Below are positions 44,117-54,609 of a stretch of 64,000 bases of DNA, in pieces. The DNA is from Amphritea balenae. Lineage in GTDB: Bacteria > Pseudomonadota > Gammaproteobacteria > Pseudomonadales > Balneatricaceae. The DNA is taken from positions 372,001-436,000 of the forward strand of contig NZ_RQXV01000001.1 of NCBI RefSeq assembly GCF_003858655.1. Reading direction: 5' to 3'. A program made the translations under genes and the position numbers. Below the pieces are notes generated by a model. It ran no database searches, was not told where the DNA came from, and saw only the letters and a list, made by a program, of their open reading frames with translations. Each line of letters begins with the position of its first letter. Positions within the stretch are counted from its first letter, which is position 1.

Positions 44117-44818
44117 TCAGAACTGATCGTCATCGAACTCAGCTTCACCATCATTTACCAGAAACTCACGACGCTGCATATAAGCATCCCGCATAGCCGT
44201 ATAGCGATCTCCCGTCAGCAACCCTTCAGCAGCCAGCAATTCGGCACGGGTATCGACTATACGCAGCGCATAAAGTTGATTTCGGGTAGGGATAGACTCA
44301 ACCTCACCAACCGGGTCGACCATCGAGTCGGGTATTATTGCAATGCCATCACGGATATTTGATGGACCAAAAAACGGCAATACCAGGTAAGGCCCGGTCT
44401 CTACCCCCCAGTAACCGAGTGTCTGCCCAAAATCTTCTTTATGTTCAGGCAGCCCTACAGGTGTAGCTACATCAATAAGCCCCGCTAAGCCAAAGGTACT
44501 ATTAAATACTACCCGCGCAAAATCCTGTGCTGCCGCCTCACCTTTTAACTGCAATACATTATTGAACAAGCTACCCACATCGGCCAGGTTGCCAAAAAAA
44601 TTACCCACACCGGCCTCAACAATATCCGGTGTTACCCGCTGATAACCCTGAGCAAGTGGCTTCAACGCATAGCGGTCAAGACCGTCATTAAAACTAAATA
44701 CAGTGCGGTTAAACCCTTCCCAGGGGTCAGTCTCACTTTCAGCCAGAACCAACGGAGAGGCCAGCGAGAAGACCAGAAAATATATGACAGCGATAAATGG
44801 TATTTTAATTAAGCGCAT
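44117..44818 (-). CDS. mlaA: MlaA family outer-membrane lipid asymmetry protein
   Basis: A 233-residue MlaA/VacJ protein, which removes misplaced phospholipids from the outer leaflet and hands them to the Mla pathway. Family blocks are DPWEGFNRTVFSFND, FFGNLADVGSLFNN, FNSTFGLAGLIDVA, EDFGQTLGYWGVETGPYLVLPFFGPS and RDGIAIIPD. The signal peptide ends LASPLVLA without the lipobox Cys of E. coli MlaA, so it may be soluble or anchored by its own helices. I use the ATG at 44,818. The rest of the mla operon is not here, which is usual. Confidence 0.93.
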   Translation of the reverse strand: MRLIKIPFIAVIYFLVFSLASPLVLAESETDPWEGFNRTVFSFNDGLDRYALKPLAQGYQRVTPDIVEAGVGNFFGNLADVGSLFNNVLQLKGEAAAQDFARVVFNSTFGLAGLIDVATPVGLPEHKEDFGQTLGYWGVETGPYLVLPFFGPSNIRDGIAIIPDSMVDPVGEVESIPTRNQLYALRIVDTRAELLAAEGLLTGDRYTAMRDAYMQRREFLVNDGEAEFDDDQF

Positions 44819-44934
44819 AAACAAACTCTCTAAAACACTGAGTAGATATAGTGCTATAGAAACGAGATTAGTTCGAGGAAAAAATACTCTAAATATGTAT
44901 TTTTAAAAATTGGATTAAGTGAATTTTTACAATA

Positions 44935-44958
44935 AAAAAGGGACCCAAAGGTCCCTTT
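44935..44958 (-). terminator. Porin gene terminator
   Basis: Minus strand AAAGGGACC, four bases, GGTCCCTTTTTT, 22 bases after the porin stop. Confidence 0.88.
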
Positions 44959-44979
44959 CTTCAACTCAGGTAAAAGATC

Positions 44980-45900
44980 TTAGAAAGATACTTTGTAACC
45001 CAGAGTGATTGTCTTACCGTCGTCACCGTCAACACCGTTACGGTTAGTAGTCTTAGACCACTCAGCGTAAGCAGAAGCGCCAGTAGCCAGTGCGTAAGAA
45101 GCTTTCACACCAGTAGTCTTAGCTTTTTCAGCACCTTCGAAGTCGTCCTGAACGTGGAATGCGTACAGATCAGTAGCACCCAGGTCGTAACCAGCAGCCA
45201 GACCCAGAGTAGTATCGAACTTATCACCATCGTCTTCGTACTTAGTGTATACACCAGTCAGAGACAGAGCGTCGATAGCGTAACCCAGTTTCAGACCGAT
45301 TACAGTAGAATCGTCGTCACCGCCAGTACCTTTTTCATTCGCGTAACCCAGGTGAGCCTTTACACCAGCCATAGCGAATTTAACACCTGCCAGCCATGCA
45401 TCAGCAGTGTTCTCATCAGCAGCGCCATCAGCGTTAGCAATAACACCAGCGTAAGCAGAGAAACCGCCCATGTCTGGAGTCATGTATGCAGCAGCAATGA
45501 TCTCGTCAGATACCAGGTCAGCACCGCTACCAGCACCAGCTTCTTCAGAATCAGAAGTACCCAGTGAATCACCAGTTACATCGTTGATTGGGTTAGCAAT
45601 CTTACCAGCAATCGCAGTACCGAAGTCACCAGACAGGTAAGCGTTAGCGTAAGTCAGTGAAGTAGCACCAGAACCCACTTCGTACTGGATCTGTGCGCCA
45701 GACGTCAGGCCTTCAGCTTCAGAAGAAGCAGACAGGTCGATGATTGCATCATCAATCTGGAAGAAACCTTTGTCGTTGTTAGCCAGTTCTTTATTGATAT
45801 AGTCAACTGCAACAGCACCAGACAGAACAGCGTCAGCTTGTGCAACCATAGGTGCAGTCAGAGCACCAGCAACCGCCAGAGCGATAATAGACTTTTTCAT
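44980..45900 (-). CDS. Outer-membrane porin
   Basis: A 306-residue gram-negative porin with signal peptide MKKSIIALAVAGALTAPMVA ending in QA, followed by alternating beta strands, Gly/Asp-rich loops (for example TGDSLGTSDSEEAGAGSGAD) and the C-terminal phenylalanine (TLGYKVSF) needed for BAM-dependent insertion. It is acidic, usual for marine bacteria. The ATG at 45,900 has AGGGG eight bases upstream; the frame starts further up but only this start gives a clean signal peptide. Codon use is strongly biased and there is a strong terminator, so it is probably highly expressed. Substrate unknown. Confidence 0.9.
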   Translation of the reverse strand: MKKSIIALAVAGALTAPMVAQADAVLSGAVAVDYINKELANNDKGFFQIDDAIIDLSASSEAEGLTSGAQIQYEVGSGATSLTYANAYLSGDFGTAIAGKIANPINDVTGDSLGTSDSEEAGAGSGADLVSDEIIAAAYMTPDMGGFSAYAGVIANADGAADENTADAWLAGVKFAMAGVKAHLGYANEKGTGGDDDSTVIGLKLGYAIDALSLTGVYTKYEDDGDKFDTTLGLAAGYDLGATDLYAFHVQDDFEGAEKAKTTGVKASYALATGASAYAEWSKTTNRNGVDGDDGKTITLGYKVSF

Positions 45901-46370
45901 TAACATTTCCCCTTCAATATTTAACATACTAGTAGTTAAACTTTTATTTCTTATTTACTTCGCGCCATCAACTGCGCTCAGCTACAAGAAAAATACTATA
46001 ATTCAGAAATATTTCAATCAGTAAATTGAACTTTACCAAAATATTTCTGTCGAAGCGGCCAACTCAACTAAGAAACTGACCAATCCTTAAACCTTTATAT
46101 CGCAGTTATTATTCATTTCTTTAGTTTCCCCTTAAATGCGTCTCTAAAATGAGACAATTAAGACTAAAAAACGTTAAATAATAACTACATTGAAATAAAT
46201 TTGACGCATTACAGCATAGCAACTAACCCGGCGCAACTGTTTTATAAGGGATATTGCTGATAATTAACAGATTAATTACCCAATTTTACCAATACCTGAT
46301 CTGAATCAGAATCATAACAAGAAATGGGCTACTTCCCCTTAGAATCGGTCGAAACCACCCGTCTGAATCG
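45901..46370. other. AT-rich region upstream of the porin gene
   Basis: A 470-base gap with the porin promoter region and the downstream end of hrpA. No gene, and no clear terminator for hrpA was seen. Confidence 0.5.
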
Positions 46371-49300
46371 CTAAGCTTGCGAAACCTTATGCCACTGCTG
46401 TTTGAGTCGCTTCTCTGACACCGTCATTTTTGTACCTAGTTGCTGAGCAAACAACGAAACCCGGTACTCTTCTAATAGCCAGCGAAATTCTTCTAATGCA
46501 GGATTATAACGGTGGTGCTTTGAGTCCTGTTCAGCCTGTTTCTGATACTTCGACCAGAACTGCTGCAACTGCTCGCTCAACATGCGCTGCCGGGGCAGCT
46601 CACGCTGATACTTCTCTAATCGTACCTGAATACCATTCAGGTAGCGCGGCAGCTCTTGTAACTGCGCAACTGGCAGCTCTACCATAAAGCCTTGTCGAAT
46701 TATCTGAGTTAGCTGCTGCTTAATATCGTTGAGGATAGTAACAGCCTGTAGATTAACCGAACCTGAAAGCTGTTTCTGGATATTGTGATATACAACGGCA
46801 ATCTCAGCTAGCTGAGCCGCCCGGGTCTGAGTGCGATCACAAAACTCGGCTCGATGCTGCTCAAAGTACTGAGTAAAGGCTTGCTCAGATCTGAGCGCCA
46901 AGCCTGCCTGATCTATAAAAGTCAGCATAGCGCCACTCATTAAGCAGTCATCAAACAACTGATTTTTATTCTGCACTTTAGACAGGTACACCGCGCTTTG
47001 CTGAAAGCCTTTAAGATTAGTCTTAAGAAAGCGAACCTGCTGAGCCATTTGCAATAGGAACAGTCGAGCCAGTCCCCGCTGGTTCTCTTTAGCGGCCAGC
47101 TGTCGGTCTTCAAACACCTTCAGCTCAACACTGTCACCACAATCCTTTAATCCTGGATAGACCTCAACCTCTAAACCGCCCGCCTGTTTCAAGACTATTG
47201 CTTCGGGTAACTCGCCAAAATCCCAGCGTGTAATACCTTTCTTGCCCCAGCTTTCTGATGGAGCCTGAATCAACGCTTGCTGAGCCTGCTTACCGTACTG
47301 GCCTTGTAATTGCTCTAACCGACGGCCTTCAGCCACGGTTTTACGCTTTTCACCTGAGAGCTTGATATTAACCCGGTAATGATCATCCAACTCAACCTGG
47401 TTCAAATCATCAGCACTGATCCGTACACCAGTCATGCGCTTAAGATGTAACGCCAGCGCTTCATTCAATGAGCCCTCACCAAACACCGCCGCATCGATAA
47501 AGGCATCTACGTAATCTGGAATAGGCACGAAATTCTTACGCAGTGATTTTGGCAAACCCTTTAAAAGAGCAACACACTTCTCTTTAAGCATGCCCGGCAC
47601 CAGCCACTGCAAGCGATCTTCCGGAATCTGATTAAGCAATACCAAGGGCGCATGCAGGGTTACGCCATCGTCTTTAGCGCCTGGTTCAAAGTGATAGCTA
47701 AGCTTAAGCGGAGCGCCATTCAGACTTATCTGCTCTGGATAACTATTATCGGTAATATGTTCAGCCGAGCGTTGTAATAAGTCCTGTTCCTGCATAAACA
47801 GGATTTTATTATCTTGCTGCTCAACGGTTTTACGCCAGCTCTCAAAACCGGCACCATTAACAACTTTCTCGCCTTTATTGTCGTGCAGCTTTTCAGTATA
47901 GAAATCAGCCAGAGTATCTTCATCAACCAACAGGTCTCGACGCCGGGTTTTCGCTTCCAGGTTTTCTATACTGTCTAGCAGATTACGGTTATGACCGTAG
48001 AACTTACCCTTAGTGTTAAACTGCCCTTCTACTAACGCAGAACGAATAAAAATCTGCTGGCTGACTTCAGGATCAATGGTGCCGTAATGAACATTACGCC
48101 CTGGGATAATTATCAGACCGTATAATGTCACTTGTTCCTGTGCGACTACTTGCGCTTTCTTCTTTTCCCAGTGGGGCTCCAGATAACTGCGTTTCACCAA
48201 GTGGCTAGCTAACTGATCGGCCCAGAGCGGATCAATACGGGCAATCATACGGGCATATAAACGACTGGTTTCAACAAGTTCAGCCGCCATAATCCATTTT
48301 GGTGCTTTTTTATAAAGCATGGAGCCGGGAAAAATATTGAAACGCCGGTTACGAGCACCCAGGTATTCTTTACCTTCCTGTTTAAATCCCAGATTACCAA
48401 GCAAGCCAGATAATAATGATTTATGCAGCGCCTCATAGCTGGCCGGCGCGGTGTTTTCTTTATAATCTAACTGGCGACAAGCCAGATGCAGCTGACGATG
48501 CACATCCCGCCACTCTCGCATCCGCATATAGGCCAGAAACTGCTTCTGGCAATATTTACGCAATTGATTCTGACTCAGTTCCTGGCGTTGCTCTTCGTAC
48601 AGATTCCAGAGATTGATCAGGGTAACAAAGTCAGACTCTTCATCGGCGTATTCACGATGTTTCTGATCAGCAGCCTGTTGCTTGTCCATCGGTCGCTCAC
48701 GGGGATCCTGCACACTCAGCGCACTGGCAATAATAATCATCTCACTGAGGCAATTATTCTTGGCTGCTTCTAACAGCATTCGGCCAATTTTAGGATCAAC
48801 CGGCAGGCGACTTAGCTGACGCCCCAGCTTAGTCAGGTTATGCTTGCGGTCAACCGCACTCAGCTCTTGTAGTAATTTAAAACCATCATTGATGAAACGT
48901 GAGTCAGGCGGATCGATAAAAGGAAACTGATCGATAGCGCCAAGCCGCAGATTCAACATCTGCAGAATTACCGCTGCGAGATTAGTACGCCGTATCTCCG
49001 CATCAGTGAATTCAGGACGCGCATTAAAGTCTTCTTCAGAGTAAAGCCGGATACAGATACCTTCAGCAACCCGACCACAACGCCCCTTGCGCTGATTAGC
49101 ACTGGCCTGGGATACCGGTTCTACAGGCAGACGCTGCACCTTAGAACGATAACTATAGCGACTGATACGCGCTAAACCCGGATCTATAACATAACGAATA
49201 CCCGGTACTGTCAGCGACGTTTCTGCCACATTGGTCGACAGCACGATACGCCGCCCTGCCCCACGGGTAGAACTGAATATTTTATTCTGTTCTGCGACAC

Positions 49301-50354
49301 TTAAACGGGCATACAAGGGCATCACTTCAATATGTTTCAGACGGCCTTGCTGTACGGCTTTACGTAAATAGTCGGCGGCCTCTCTAATCTCACGCTCACC
49401 GCTGAGAAAAACCAGAATATCACCCGCACCAGCTCTGCCTTGCTGCCGCTCCATTCGAACAAGCTCTTCAGCTGCACTGACAATACCTTCCGGAATACTT
49501 TTATCTGAGCCCTCATCAAGATCTTCTAAAGGACGGTAATGCAACTCAACCGGAAAGGTTCTGCCTGATACTTCGATAACCGGTGCATTATCAAAATGCC
49601 TTGAAAAGCGTTCCAGATCGATGGTTGCCGAGGTAATGATAACTTTAAGATTTGGCCTTTTAGCCAGAATGCGATGCAGATAGCCTAATAAGAAATCGAT
49701 ATTCAGGCTTCGCTCATGGGCTTCATCGATAATCAGAACTTCATAACGTTCCAGATAACGGTCATGCTGAGTTTCTGCCAACAAAATACCGTCGGTCATC
49801 AATTTGACCATCGTATTATCAGCGACCTGCTCGGTAAAGCGCACCTGATAACCGACAGTACTACCTAAGGTCGTTCCCAGCTCCTCTGCGATACGATTAG
49901 CAACGGTTCGGGCAGCTAGCCGGCGTGGTTGAGTATGACCGATCATACCGGTTTTGCCTAAGCCCAGCTCGAGACATATTTTAGGTAACTGAGTGGTTTT
50001 ACCTGAACCGGTTTCACCCGCAATGATCACAACCTGATTTTCAAGAATCGCTTTCGCAATCTCATCACGCCGGCTACTAACAGGAAGGTCCGGATACACG
50101 ATCACTGATTCAAACTGACGTCGGGCTACCTTCGCCTCAGATCGTTCCAGCAGTGATTCAACTTCCAACTGCAACTTATCCGCAGGTTTTTTTTCCCCCA
50201 GCCGACGCTGCAGCAACTGAATTTTTTTTCGCAGTTGAAAACGATCGGCTATCAGACAGTCGTCAAGACGGGTGTAAAGTTGCTTAATAGTGGCAGTCAC
50301 AGTTTCGGAGTTCAGGATAGAGTTGGATGATGGCTGCGGGTCAGGAGTGACCAA
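46371..50354 (-). CDS. hrpA: ATP-dependent RNA helicase HrpA
   Basis: A 1327-residue DEAH-box helicase. Motifs are [14 protein letters not shown] (Walker A), DEAHER (motif II), TSATID (III) and [18 protein letters not shown] (VI), followed by the HA2, OB and long C-terminal DUF3418 regions of the large bacterial HrpA type. In E. coli HrpA acts on mRNA and stalled ribosomes. The likely start is a TTG at 50,354 that overlaps the end of the amidotransferase gene by 14 bases; no ATG lies close by. Confidence 0.95.
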   Translation of the reverse strand: MVTPDPQPSSNSILNSETVTATIKQLYTRLDDCLIADRFQLRKKIQLLQRRLGEKKPADKLQLEVESLLERSEAKVARRQFESVIVYPDLPVSSRRDEIAKAILENQVVIIAGETGSGKTTQLPKICLELGLGKTGMIGHTQPRRLAARTVANRIAEELGTTLGSTVGYQVRFTEQVADNTMVKLMTDGILLAETQHDRYLERYEVLIIDEAHERSLNIDFLLGYLHRILAKRPNLKVIITSATIDLERFSRHFDNAPVIEVSGRTFPVELHYRPLEDLDEGSDKSIPEGIVSAAEELVRMERQQGRAGAGDILVFLSGEREIREAADYLRKAVQQGRLKHIEVMPLYARLSVAEQNKIFSSTRGAGRRIVLSTNVAETSLTVPGIRYVIDPGLARISRYSYRSKVQRLPVEPVSQASANQRKGRCGRVAEGICIRLYSEEDFNARPEFTDAEIRRTNLAAVILQMLNLRLGAIDQFPFIDPPDSRFINDGFKLLQELSAVDRKHNLTKLGRQLSRLPVDPKIGRMLLEAAKNNCLSEMIIIASALSVQDPRERPMDKQQAADQKHREYADEESDFVTLINLWNLYEEQRQELSQNQLRKYCQKQFLAYMRMREWRDVHRQLHLACRQLDYKENTAPASYEALHKSLLSGLLGNLGFKQEGKEYLGARNRRFNIFPGSMLYKKAPKWIMAAELVETSRLYARMIARIDPLWADQLASHLVKRSYLEPHWEKKKAQVVAQEQVTLYGLIIIPGRNVHYGTIDPEVSQQIFIRSALVEGQFNTKGKFYGHNRNLLDSIENLEAKTRRRDLLVDEDTLADFYTEKLHDNKGEKVVNGAGFESWRKTVEQQDNKILFMQEQDLLQRSAEHITDNSYPEQISLNGAPLKLSYHFEPGAKDDGVTLHAPLVLLNQIPEDRLQWLVPGMLKEKCVALLKGLPKSLRKNFVPIPDYVDAFIDAAVFGEGSLNEALALHLKRMTGVRISADDLNQVELDDHYRVNIKLSGEKRKTVAEGRRLEQLQGQYGKQAQQALIQAPSESWGKKGITRWDFGELPEAIVLKQAGGLEVEVYPGLKDCGDSVELKVFEDRQLAAKENQRGLARLFLLQMAQQVRFLKTNLKGFQQSAVYLSKVQNKNQLFDDCLMSGAMLTFIDQAGLALRSEQAFTQYFEQHRAEFCDRTQTRAAQLAEIAVVYHNIQKQLSGSVNLQAVTILNDIKQQLTQIIRQGFMVELPVAQLQELPRYLNGIQVRLEKYQRELPRQRMLSEQLQQFWSKYQKQAEQDSKHHRYNPALEEFRWLLEEYRVSLFAQQLGTKMTVSEKRLKQQWHKVSQA

Positions 50355-51135
50355 AGCAGCGACTTAAAGGCTCCTGCACCCCTTCACGGAATACAATCAT
50401 TTCGCCCGTTTGCAGCTTACGCCATTGTTCATTATCTGTCAGAGGCTCAGTCGCGATCACAGTCACAATATCATTAGGCGTAGTTTCTTCACAGAAATCG
50501 ACGGTCAGCTCGGCATCCGTCAAACGCGCTCTGCCAAAAGGTGCACGTCGGGTAATCCAGGACAGCTTGGTGGTGCAATAAGCCAACAGATATTCAGATT
50601 CAGTCAGCAACATATTGAAGACGCCTAAAGCGCGCAACTGATCGGCACAACAATGAATCAGTTCTATTACTTCAGAGAAATTGTCCGGCCTTTGAGGGAA
50701 CTGTTCACGCACCTGCCCTAACAGCCAACAAAAGGCATATTCACTGTCTGTTGTACCAATTGGATGATAATGGGTTAGCGGCAGATCAAAGAGTTTAGGA
50801 TCTAACTGACCATTGTGGGCAAAGGTCCAGTGAAAGCCCCAGAGCTCTCGGGTAAACGGGTGGGTGTTTTCCAGACAGATGTTGCCAACATTCGCTTGTC
50901 GAATATGGCTGATCACCGTTTTACTTTTAATCGGATGGTTTTTAATCAGCCGGGCAATCTCTGAATCACAACTGGGCGCAGGGTCATGAAACGCCTGCAA
51001 CCCCTTGCCCTCATAAAACGCGATACCCCAGCCATCTTTATGGGGTCCGGTTTCACCACCACGCTGCATCAAACCGGTAAAACTAAAACAGATATCGGTT
51101 GGAACATTAGCGCTCATGCCAAGCAGTTCGCACAT
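50341..51135 (-). CDS. Class II glutamine amidotransferase, YafJ-like
   Basis: A 264-residue Ntn-type amidotransferase. The catalytic Cys2 is in [14 protein letters not shown], followed by [28 protein letters not shown], the TFAHNGQL segment and a GTTDSEYAF motif. It is a stand-alone glutaminase domain of the YafJ type whose partner is unknown. It begins 3 bases after the bactofilin stop and overlaps hrpA, so these genes form a leftward operon. Confidence 0.9.
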   Translation of the reverse strand: MCELLGMSANVPTDICFSFTGLMQRGGETGPHKDGWGIAFYEGKGLQAFHDPAPSCDSEIARLIKNHPIKSKTVISHIRQANVGNICLENTHPFTRELWGFHWTFAHNGQLDPKLFDLPLTHYHPIGTTDSEYAFCWLLGQVREQFPQRPDNFSEVIELIHCCADQLRALGVFNMLLTESEYLLAYCTTKLSWITRRAPFGRARLTDAELTVDFCEETTPNDIVTVIATEPLTDNEQWRKLQTGEMIVFREGVQEPLSRCFGHS

Positions 51136-51138
51136 AAC

Positions 51139-51600
51139 TTAAGCTGATCCTTCTTCCGCATTCAGAGTTACTTTATCCGGCAGTGAATCAATCGCATCGA
51201 CACCGGACTCTATTGTAGGCGCATGCTCAATTGCGCCGACCTCTTTCATACGACGTTCGCCAATAAAGTTACCTTCCGGATGAATAGCCATCACTTTACT
51301 GATAACAACAGCAACAACCTTGCCGCCCCGGTCTATTTCTAACTCATCACAAACAACTTCGCCTTCCAGCAAACCGCAAACTGAAATTTTATTGGCTTTA
51401 ATCAGGCCGTGAACGTGGCCATTTTTACCGATAGAAATATTATCCAACGAGGTGATGTTACCTTCGAAGACACCATCGATATGCATCTTACCCACGATAC
51501 TGGTATCACCGCTAAACTTGTTACCTTCAGCAATGATTGTTATTGCTGAGCCGTTTGCAGCGCCTGATTTAGCGGGTACATTTTTCTTAAGGAAGCCCAT
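51139..51600 (-). CDS. Bactofilin
   Basis: A 153-residue polymer-forming cytoskeletal protein. The core (about residues 18-120) is a right-handed beta helix with repeats of hydrophobic residues, seen in ITIIAEGNKFSGDTS, IDGVFEGNI, VHGLIKANKISV and LLEGEVVCDELEI; flexible tails lie on both sides. Its first 61 bases overlap the 3' end of the M23 peptidase gene in another frame. Bactofilins position cell-wall hydrolases, and the pairing supports a shape function. Confidence 0.92.
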   Translation of the reverse strand: MGFLKKNVPAKSGAANGSAITIIAEGNKFSGDTSIVGKMHIDGVFEGNITSLDNISIGKNGHVHGLIKANKISVCGLLEGEVVCDELEIDRGGKVVAVVISKVMAIHPEGNFIGERRMKEVGAIEHAPTIESGVDAIDSLPDKVTLNAEEGSA

Positions 51601-52499
51601 TTTACACCTTTAACATTTGAAAACAGCGAATCAAAGTTGCTTATATTCCATGCCACAAATGGCTCAGGATCAATCGGGGTGAACAGATGCCGTACTTCAT
51701 AGTGAAGATGCGGACCCGTTGAAATGCCCGTATTACCGCTCAGACCGATTAACTGTCCTTTGCTGACGAAAGCGCCACTTTTAACTTTCAATTTACTCAT
51801 ATGTGCATAGTAGGTTTTAAACCCTAAACCATGCTGCAAAATAATCAGATTACCGAAACCACTCTTTTTATGATAACCAGAATATTCCACTACGCCATCC
51901 GCAGTTGCATAGATAGGCGTGCCTGTGTTCGCTTTAAAATCAAGACCGTTATGGCGCACACGTTTCTTATGCACCGGATGCATCCGCATACCAAAACGAT
52001 CGCTCACCCGGATGCCCTGAATAGGCAAACCGTTAGGCAGGTTACTGAGAAAATAGAGCCGCTGACTTGCCAGAACCGTTAACTCATCTGCGCGATTGCT
52101 TGTCATCTCATCTGACTGAGGTAAGCCCAACAGATCTTCCAAACCGTACAAGCTGGCATCAAGGGTTTCGTTTAACTCGCCAATGCGCAGATTTTCTTCC
52201 TGTAACTTATCCCGCTCAAGCGTCAGGTCCTGCAAGGTACTGGATAGCTGGTTCAGTTGCCCTTTTTGCAATGCCTGAGTACCCAGTGTCAGTTCATACT
52301 GGCTGGTCAGGGTATCAATACCCTGTTCAAGATCATCAAGATCGTCGGTGGTTTTTACCAGTAACAGGTTAGACACAAAAAAACTGCAAATGGACATGAC
52401 CAGAAAAAGGGCAAGCAAATACCGGGCTAACTGGCCAAGTGTATACTGGCGAGAACCCTGAGCAGTTGTTAATGTAATAACCAGTTTTTTCTGTAGCAT
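51540..52499 (-). CDS. M23 (LytM-type) peptidase with coiled coil
   Basis: A 319-residue membrane-anchored protein: transmembrane segment at about 25-50, coiled coil at about 52-115, and a C-terminal M23 domain with the zinc ligands in HNGLDFKA (His-x-x-x-Asp) and HLHYEV (His-x-His), with the GNTGISTGPH loop complete. It should cut peptidoglycan cross-bridges in the periplasm. Its end overlaps the bactofilin gene by 61 bases, so the pair is coupled and likely works together on cell shape, as in known bactofilin-M23 pairs. Confidence 0.93.
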   Translation of the reverse strand: MLQKKLVITLTTAQGSRQYTLGQLARYLLALFLVMSICSFFVSNLLLVKTTDDLDDLEQGIDTLTSQYELTLGTQALQKGQLNQLSSTLQDLTLERDKLQEENLRIGELNETLDASLYGLEDLLGLPQSDEMTSNRADELTVLASQRLYFLSNLPNGLPIQGIRVSDRFGMRMHPVHKKRVRHNGLDFKANTGTPIYATADGVVEYSGYHKKSGFGNLIILQHGLGFKTYYAHMSKLKVKSGAFVSKGQLIGLSGNTGISTGPHLHYEVRHLFTPIDPEPFVAWNISNFDSLFSNVKGVKWASLRKMYPLNQALQTAQQ

Positions 52500-52617
52500 T
52501 ACCGGTAACCGAAATAAAGATCCAAAAAGCGTCGGGCGAATATACCTTTATTACGGCAAAAAGTCATAGAATCTCAGTGAAAAACACCCCATTTTATGAC
52601 CTTTATCAGCCTGCTAT

Positions 52618-53367
52618 TTAGCTCTCACCCTTATCTGTACCGCTCAGGCTGGGTGCTGCTGCAATGATACGATCAGCCAGTCTCGAGAATGGCAGACTCT
52701 GAACCCAGACAGTGCCAGTGCCCGACAATGTCGCCAGCCACAGTCCTTCGCCCCCCAGAAACATCGACTTCAAACCTTTAACCATTTCAATGTCATATTC
52801 TATACCTTCACTAAAACCGACCAGACAACCGGTATCGATACGCAAGGTTTCATTATTCAGTTCTTTCTTAACGACCGTACCACCCGCCTGAATAAAGGCC
52901 ATACCATCGCCTTCAAGCTTTTGCAGAATAAAGCCTTCACCACCAAAAAACCCCGCACCAAGCTTACGGGAAAAAGCAACCGACAAGCGCGTGCCCAATG
53001 CCGCACAGATAAATGCATCTTTCTGGCAGTACAGCCGCTCACCGATCTGCGCCATATCCACAGGTACAACCATGCCCGGATAAGGTGCAGCAAATGCAAC
53101 TTTACGTTTAGTCTCACCTTCATTATTAAAGTGCGTCATAAACAGTGACTCTCCGGTCACCATACGCTTACCTGCAGAGAACAGTTTAGAAAACATTCCC
53201 TGCTCCGGATCCGCACCATCCCCCATCTTTGTTTCAAAACCGATATCCTGCTCCATATAGTTCATAGAGCCCGCCTCAGCGATAACGGTTTCACCCGGAT
53301 CCAATTCAACTTCCAGCATCGGCATTGAGCTGCCAATCACTTCATAATCCACTTTATGACATTTCAT
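52618..53367 (-). CDS. AIM24/TIGR00266 family protein
   Basis: A 249-residue protein of the TIGR00266/AIM24 family: [20 protein letters not shown] at the start, then [45 protein letters not shown] and [21 protein letters not shown], forming repeated beta-strand triads. The family's cell function is unclear. The ATG at 53,367 has AAGGA seven bases upstream; the frame extends eight codons further without a ribosome site. Confidence 0.9.
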   Translation of the reverse strand: MKCHKVDYEVIGSSMPMLEVELDPGETVIAEAGSMNYMEQDIGFETKMGDGADPEQGMFSKLFSAGKRMVTGESLFMTHFNNEGETKRKVAFAAPYPGMVVPVDMAQIGERLYCQKDAFICAALGTRLSVAFSRKLGAGFFGGEGFILQKLEGDGMAFIQAGGTVVKKELNNETLRIDTGCLVGFSEGIEYDIEMVKGLKSMFLGGEGLWLATLSGTGTVWVQSLPFSRLADRIIAAAPSLSGTDKGES

Positions 53368-53465
53368 ATTATCTTCCTTAATCCGACCCATTAATTCAGT
53401 ACTGACAGAATAACTGTTTGTTTCACTAGCGAGAATCTACTTTATGACCTTTCATAGAGTTTTAC

Positions 53466-54407
53466 TTATCCACCCCATTGTTTGAGCACTGGCAGTATGA
53501 CCGCCAATGTCACTATCGATAATAATGTAGTCACCATAATGGTTGCCGAGGTTAGCGTCACCCGGGTTTGATACTGTTGCGCCAGCACAAAGACCATTGC
53601 CCCTGTAGGCAGGGAAGCCAACAGCACCGCACTGGCAGCCCAGAATGGATCTAACCCCACCGCGAGGGCTAAAAGGTAAGTAACTAAGGGGTGCAGAATA
53701 AGTTTAACCAGACTCAGCCAGGCAAGATCAAAACCGGCCCGCTTAACCTCAAGACCATACAACGACATCCCCAGAGCAAACAATGCCACAGGGGCAGCAG
53801 AAGGCGCCAACATATCTAAAGGCGTTAAAATAACAGCCGGCAGATTTAACCCCGAGATTGAAACAAGCATACCCAAAATTGGCGCCATCATAATTGGATT
53901 TTTAAGTAGCGCCTGAACCAGCAATTTTTTTAGTTTCTGCCAGATTCCTGCCTCACTATTCTGGATTTCTGACATCAGTGCCAATATCAGAATAAACACC
54001 AGATTACTGGCGAGAGTCGATATAACGACCGGTAACGTACCTCTATCACCAAACATGAAGTAGAAAATAGGCACACCCATATACACAGTGTTAGCCCATG
54101 CAGAATTCAGTGCTATTACAGTCCAATCCAACGGTTGTTCAAGGTTCAACCGCCGCCAGCATAGAAAAGACAATACTACCGCTAAGCATGAACCGCCCAG
54201 ATAGACTGCGATAAAATCCCAACGTAATACACTGTCTATATCAACGCTGGCGGTCGACAGGAACATTAAAGCCGGCACAGCGATATAAAACACATAACTG
54301 TTCAGAGAACCGGCACTATGCTCCTCTAACAAACCATAACGACGACAGCCCCAGCCCAGTACCATCAGCAAAAATACCGGTATCACTATATCAAACAACA
54401 GCTGCAT
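53466..54407 (-). CDS. AEC family transporter
   Basis: A 313-residue auxin-efflux-carrier family membrane protein with ten hydrophobic segments in two repeats of five (first IVIPVFLLMVLGWGCRRYG, later LLASLPTGAMVFVLAQQYQT). Bacterial members transport small organic acids such as malate; substrate cannot be assigned here. It stands alone, opposite the thiolase gene. Confidence 0.88.
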   Translation of the reverse strand: MQLLFDIVIPVFLLMVLGWGCRRYGLLEEHSAGSLNSYVFYIAVPALMFLSTASVDIDSVLRWDFIAVYLGGSCLAVVLSFLCWRRLNLEQPLDWTVIALNSAWANTVYMGVPIFYFMFGDRGTLPVVISTLASNLVFILILALMSEIQNSEAGIWQKLKKLLVQALLKNPIMMAPILGMLVSISGLNLPAVILTPLDMLAPSAAPVALFALGMSLYGLEVKRAGFDLAWLSLVKLILHPLVTYLLALAVGLDPFWAASAVLLASLPTGAMVFVLAQQYQTRVTLTSATIMVTTLLSIVTLAVILPVLKQWGG

Positions 54408-54609
54408 TAAAGCCTCTTAGTTATTACAAAAGAAGTTACAAAAGCCATGGAATAAACAGGCCCCATTGTTATCAATCTTTCACTATTTATCTAGAGCCAT
54501 ACCAGGTAACCAGTGTTAAGTTGTCCATACTGACTGCACTATCTTCTAACCCATAATAATAAGGGCGCCGGCAAGAGCACCCAATAAATTACGCATAAAG
54601 GACTCAAGA

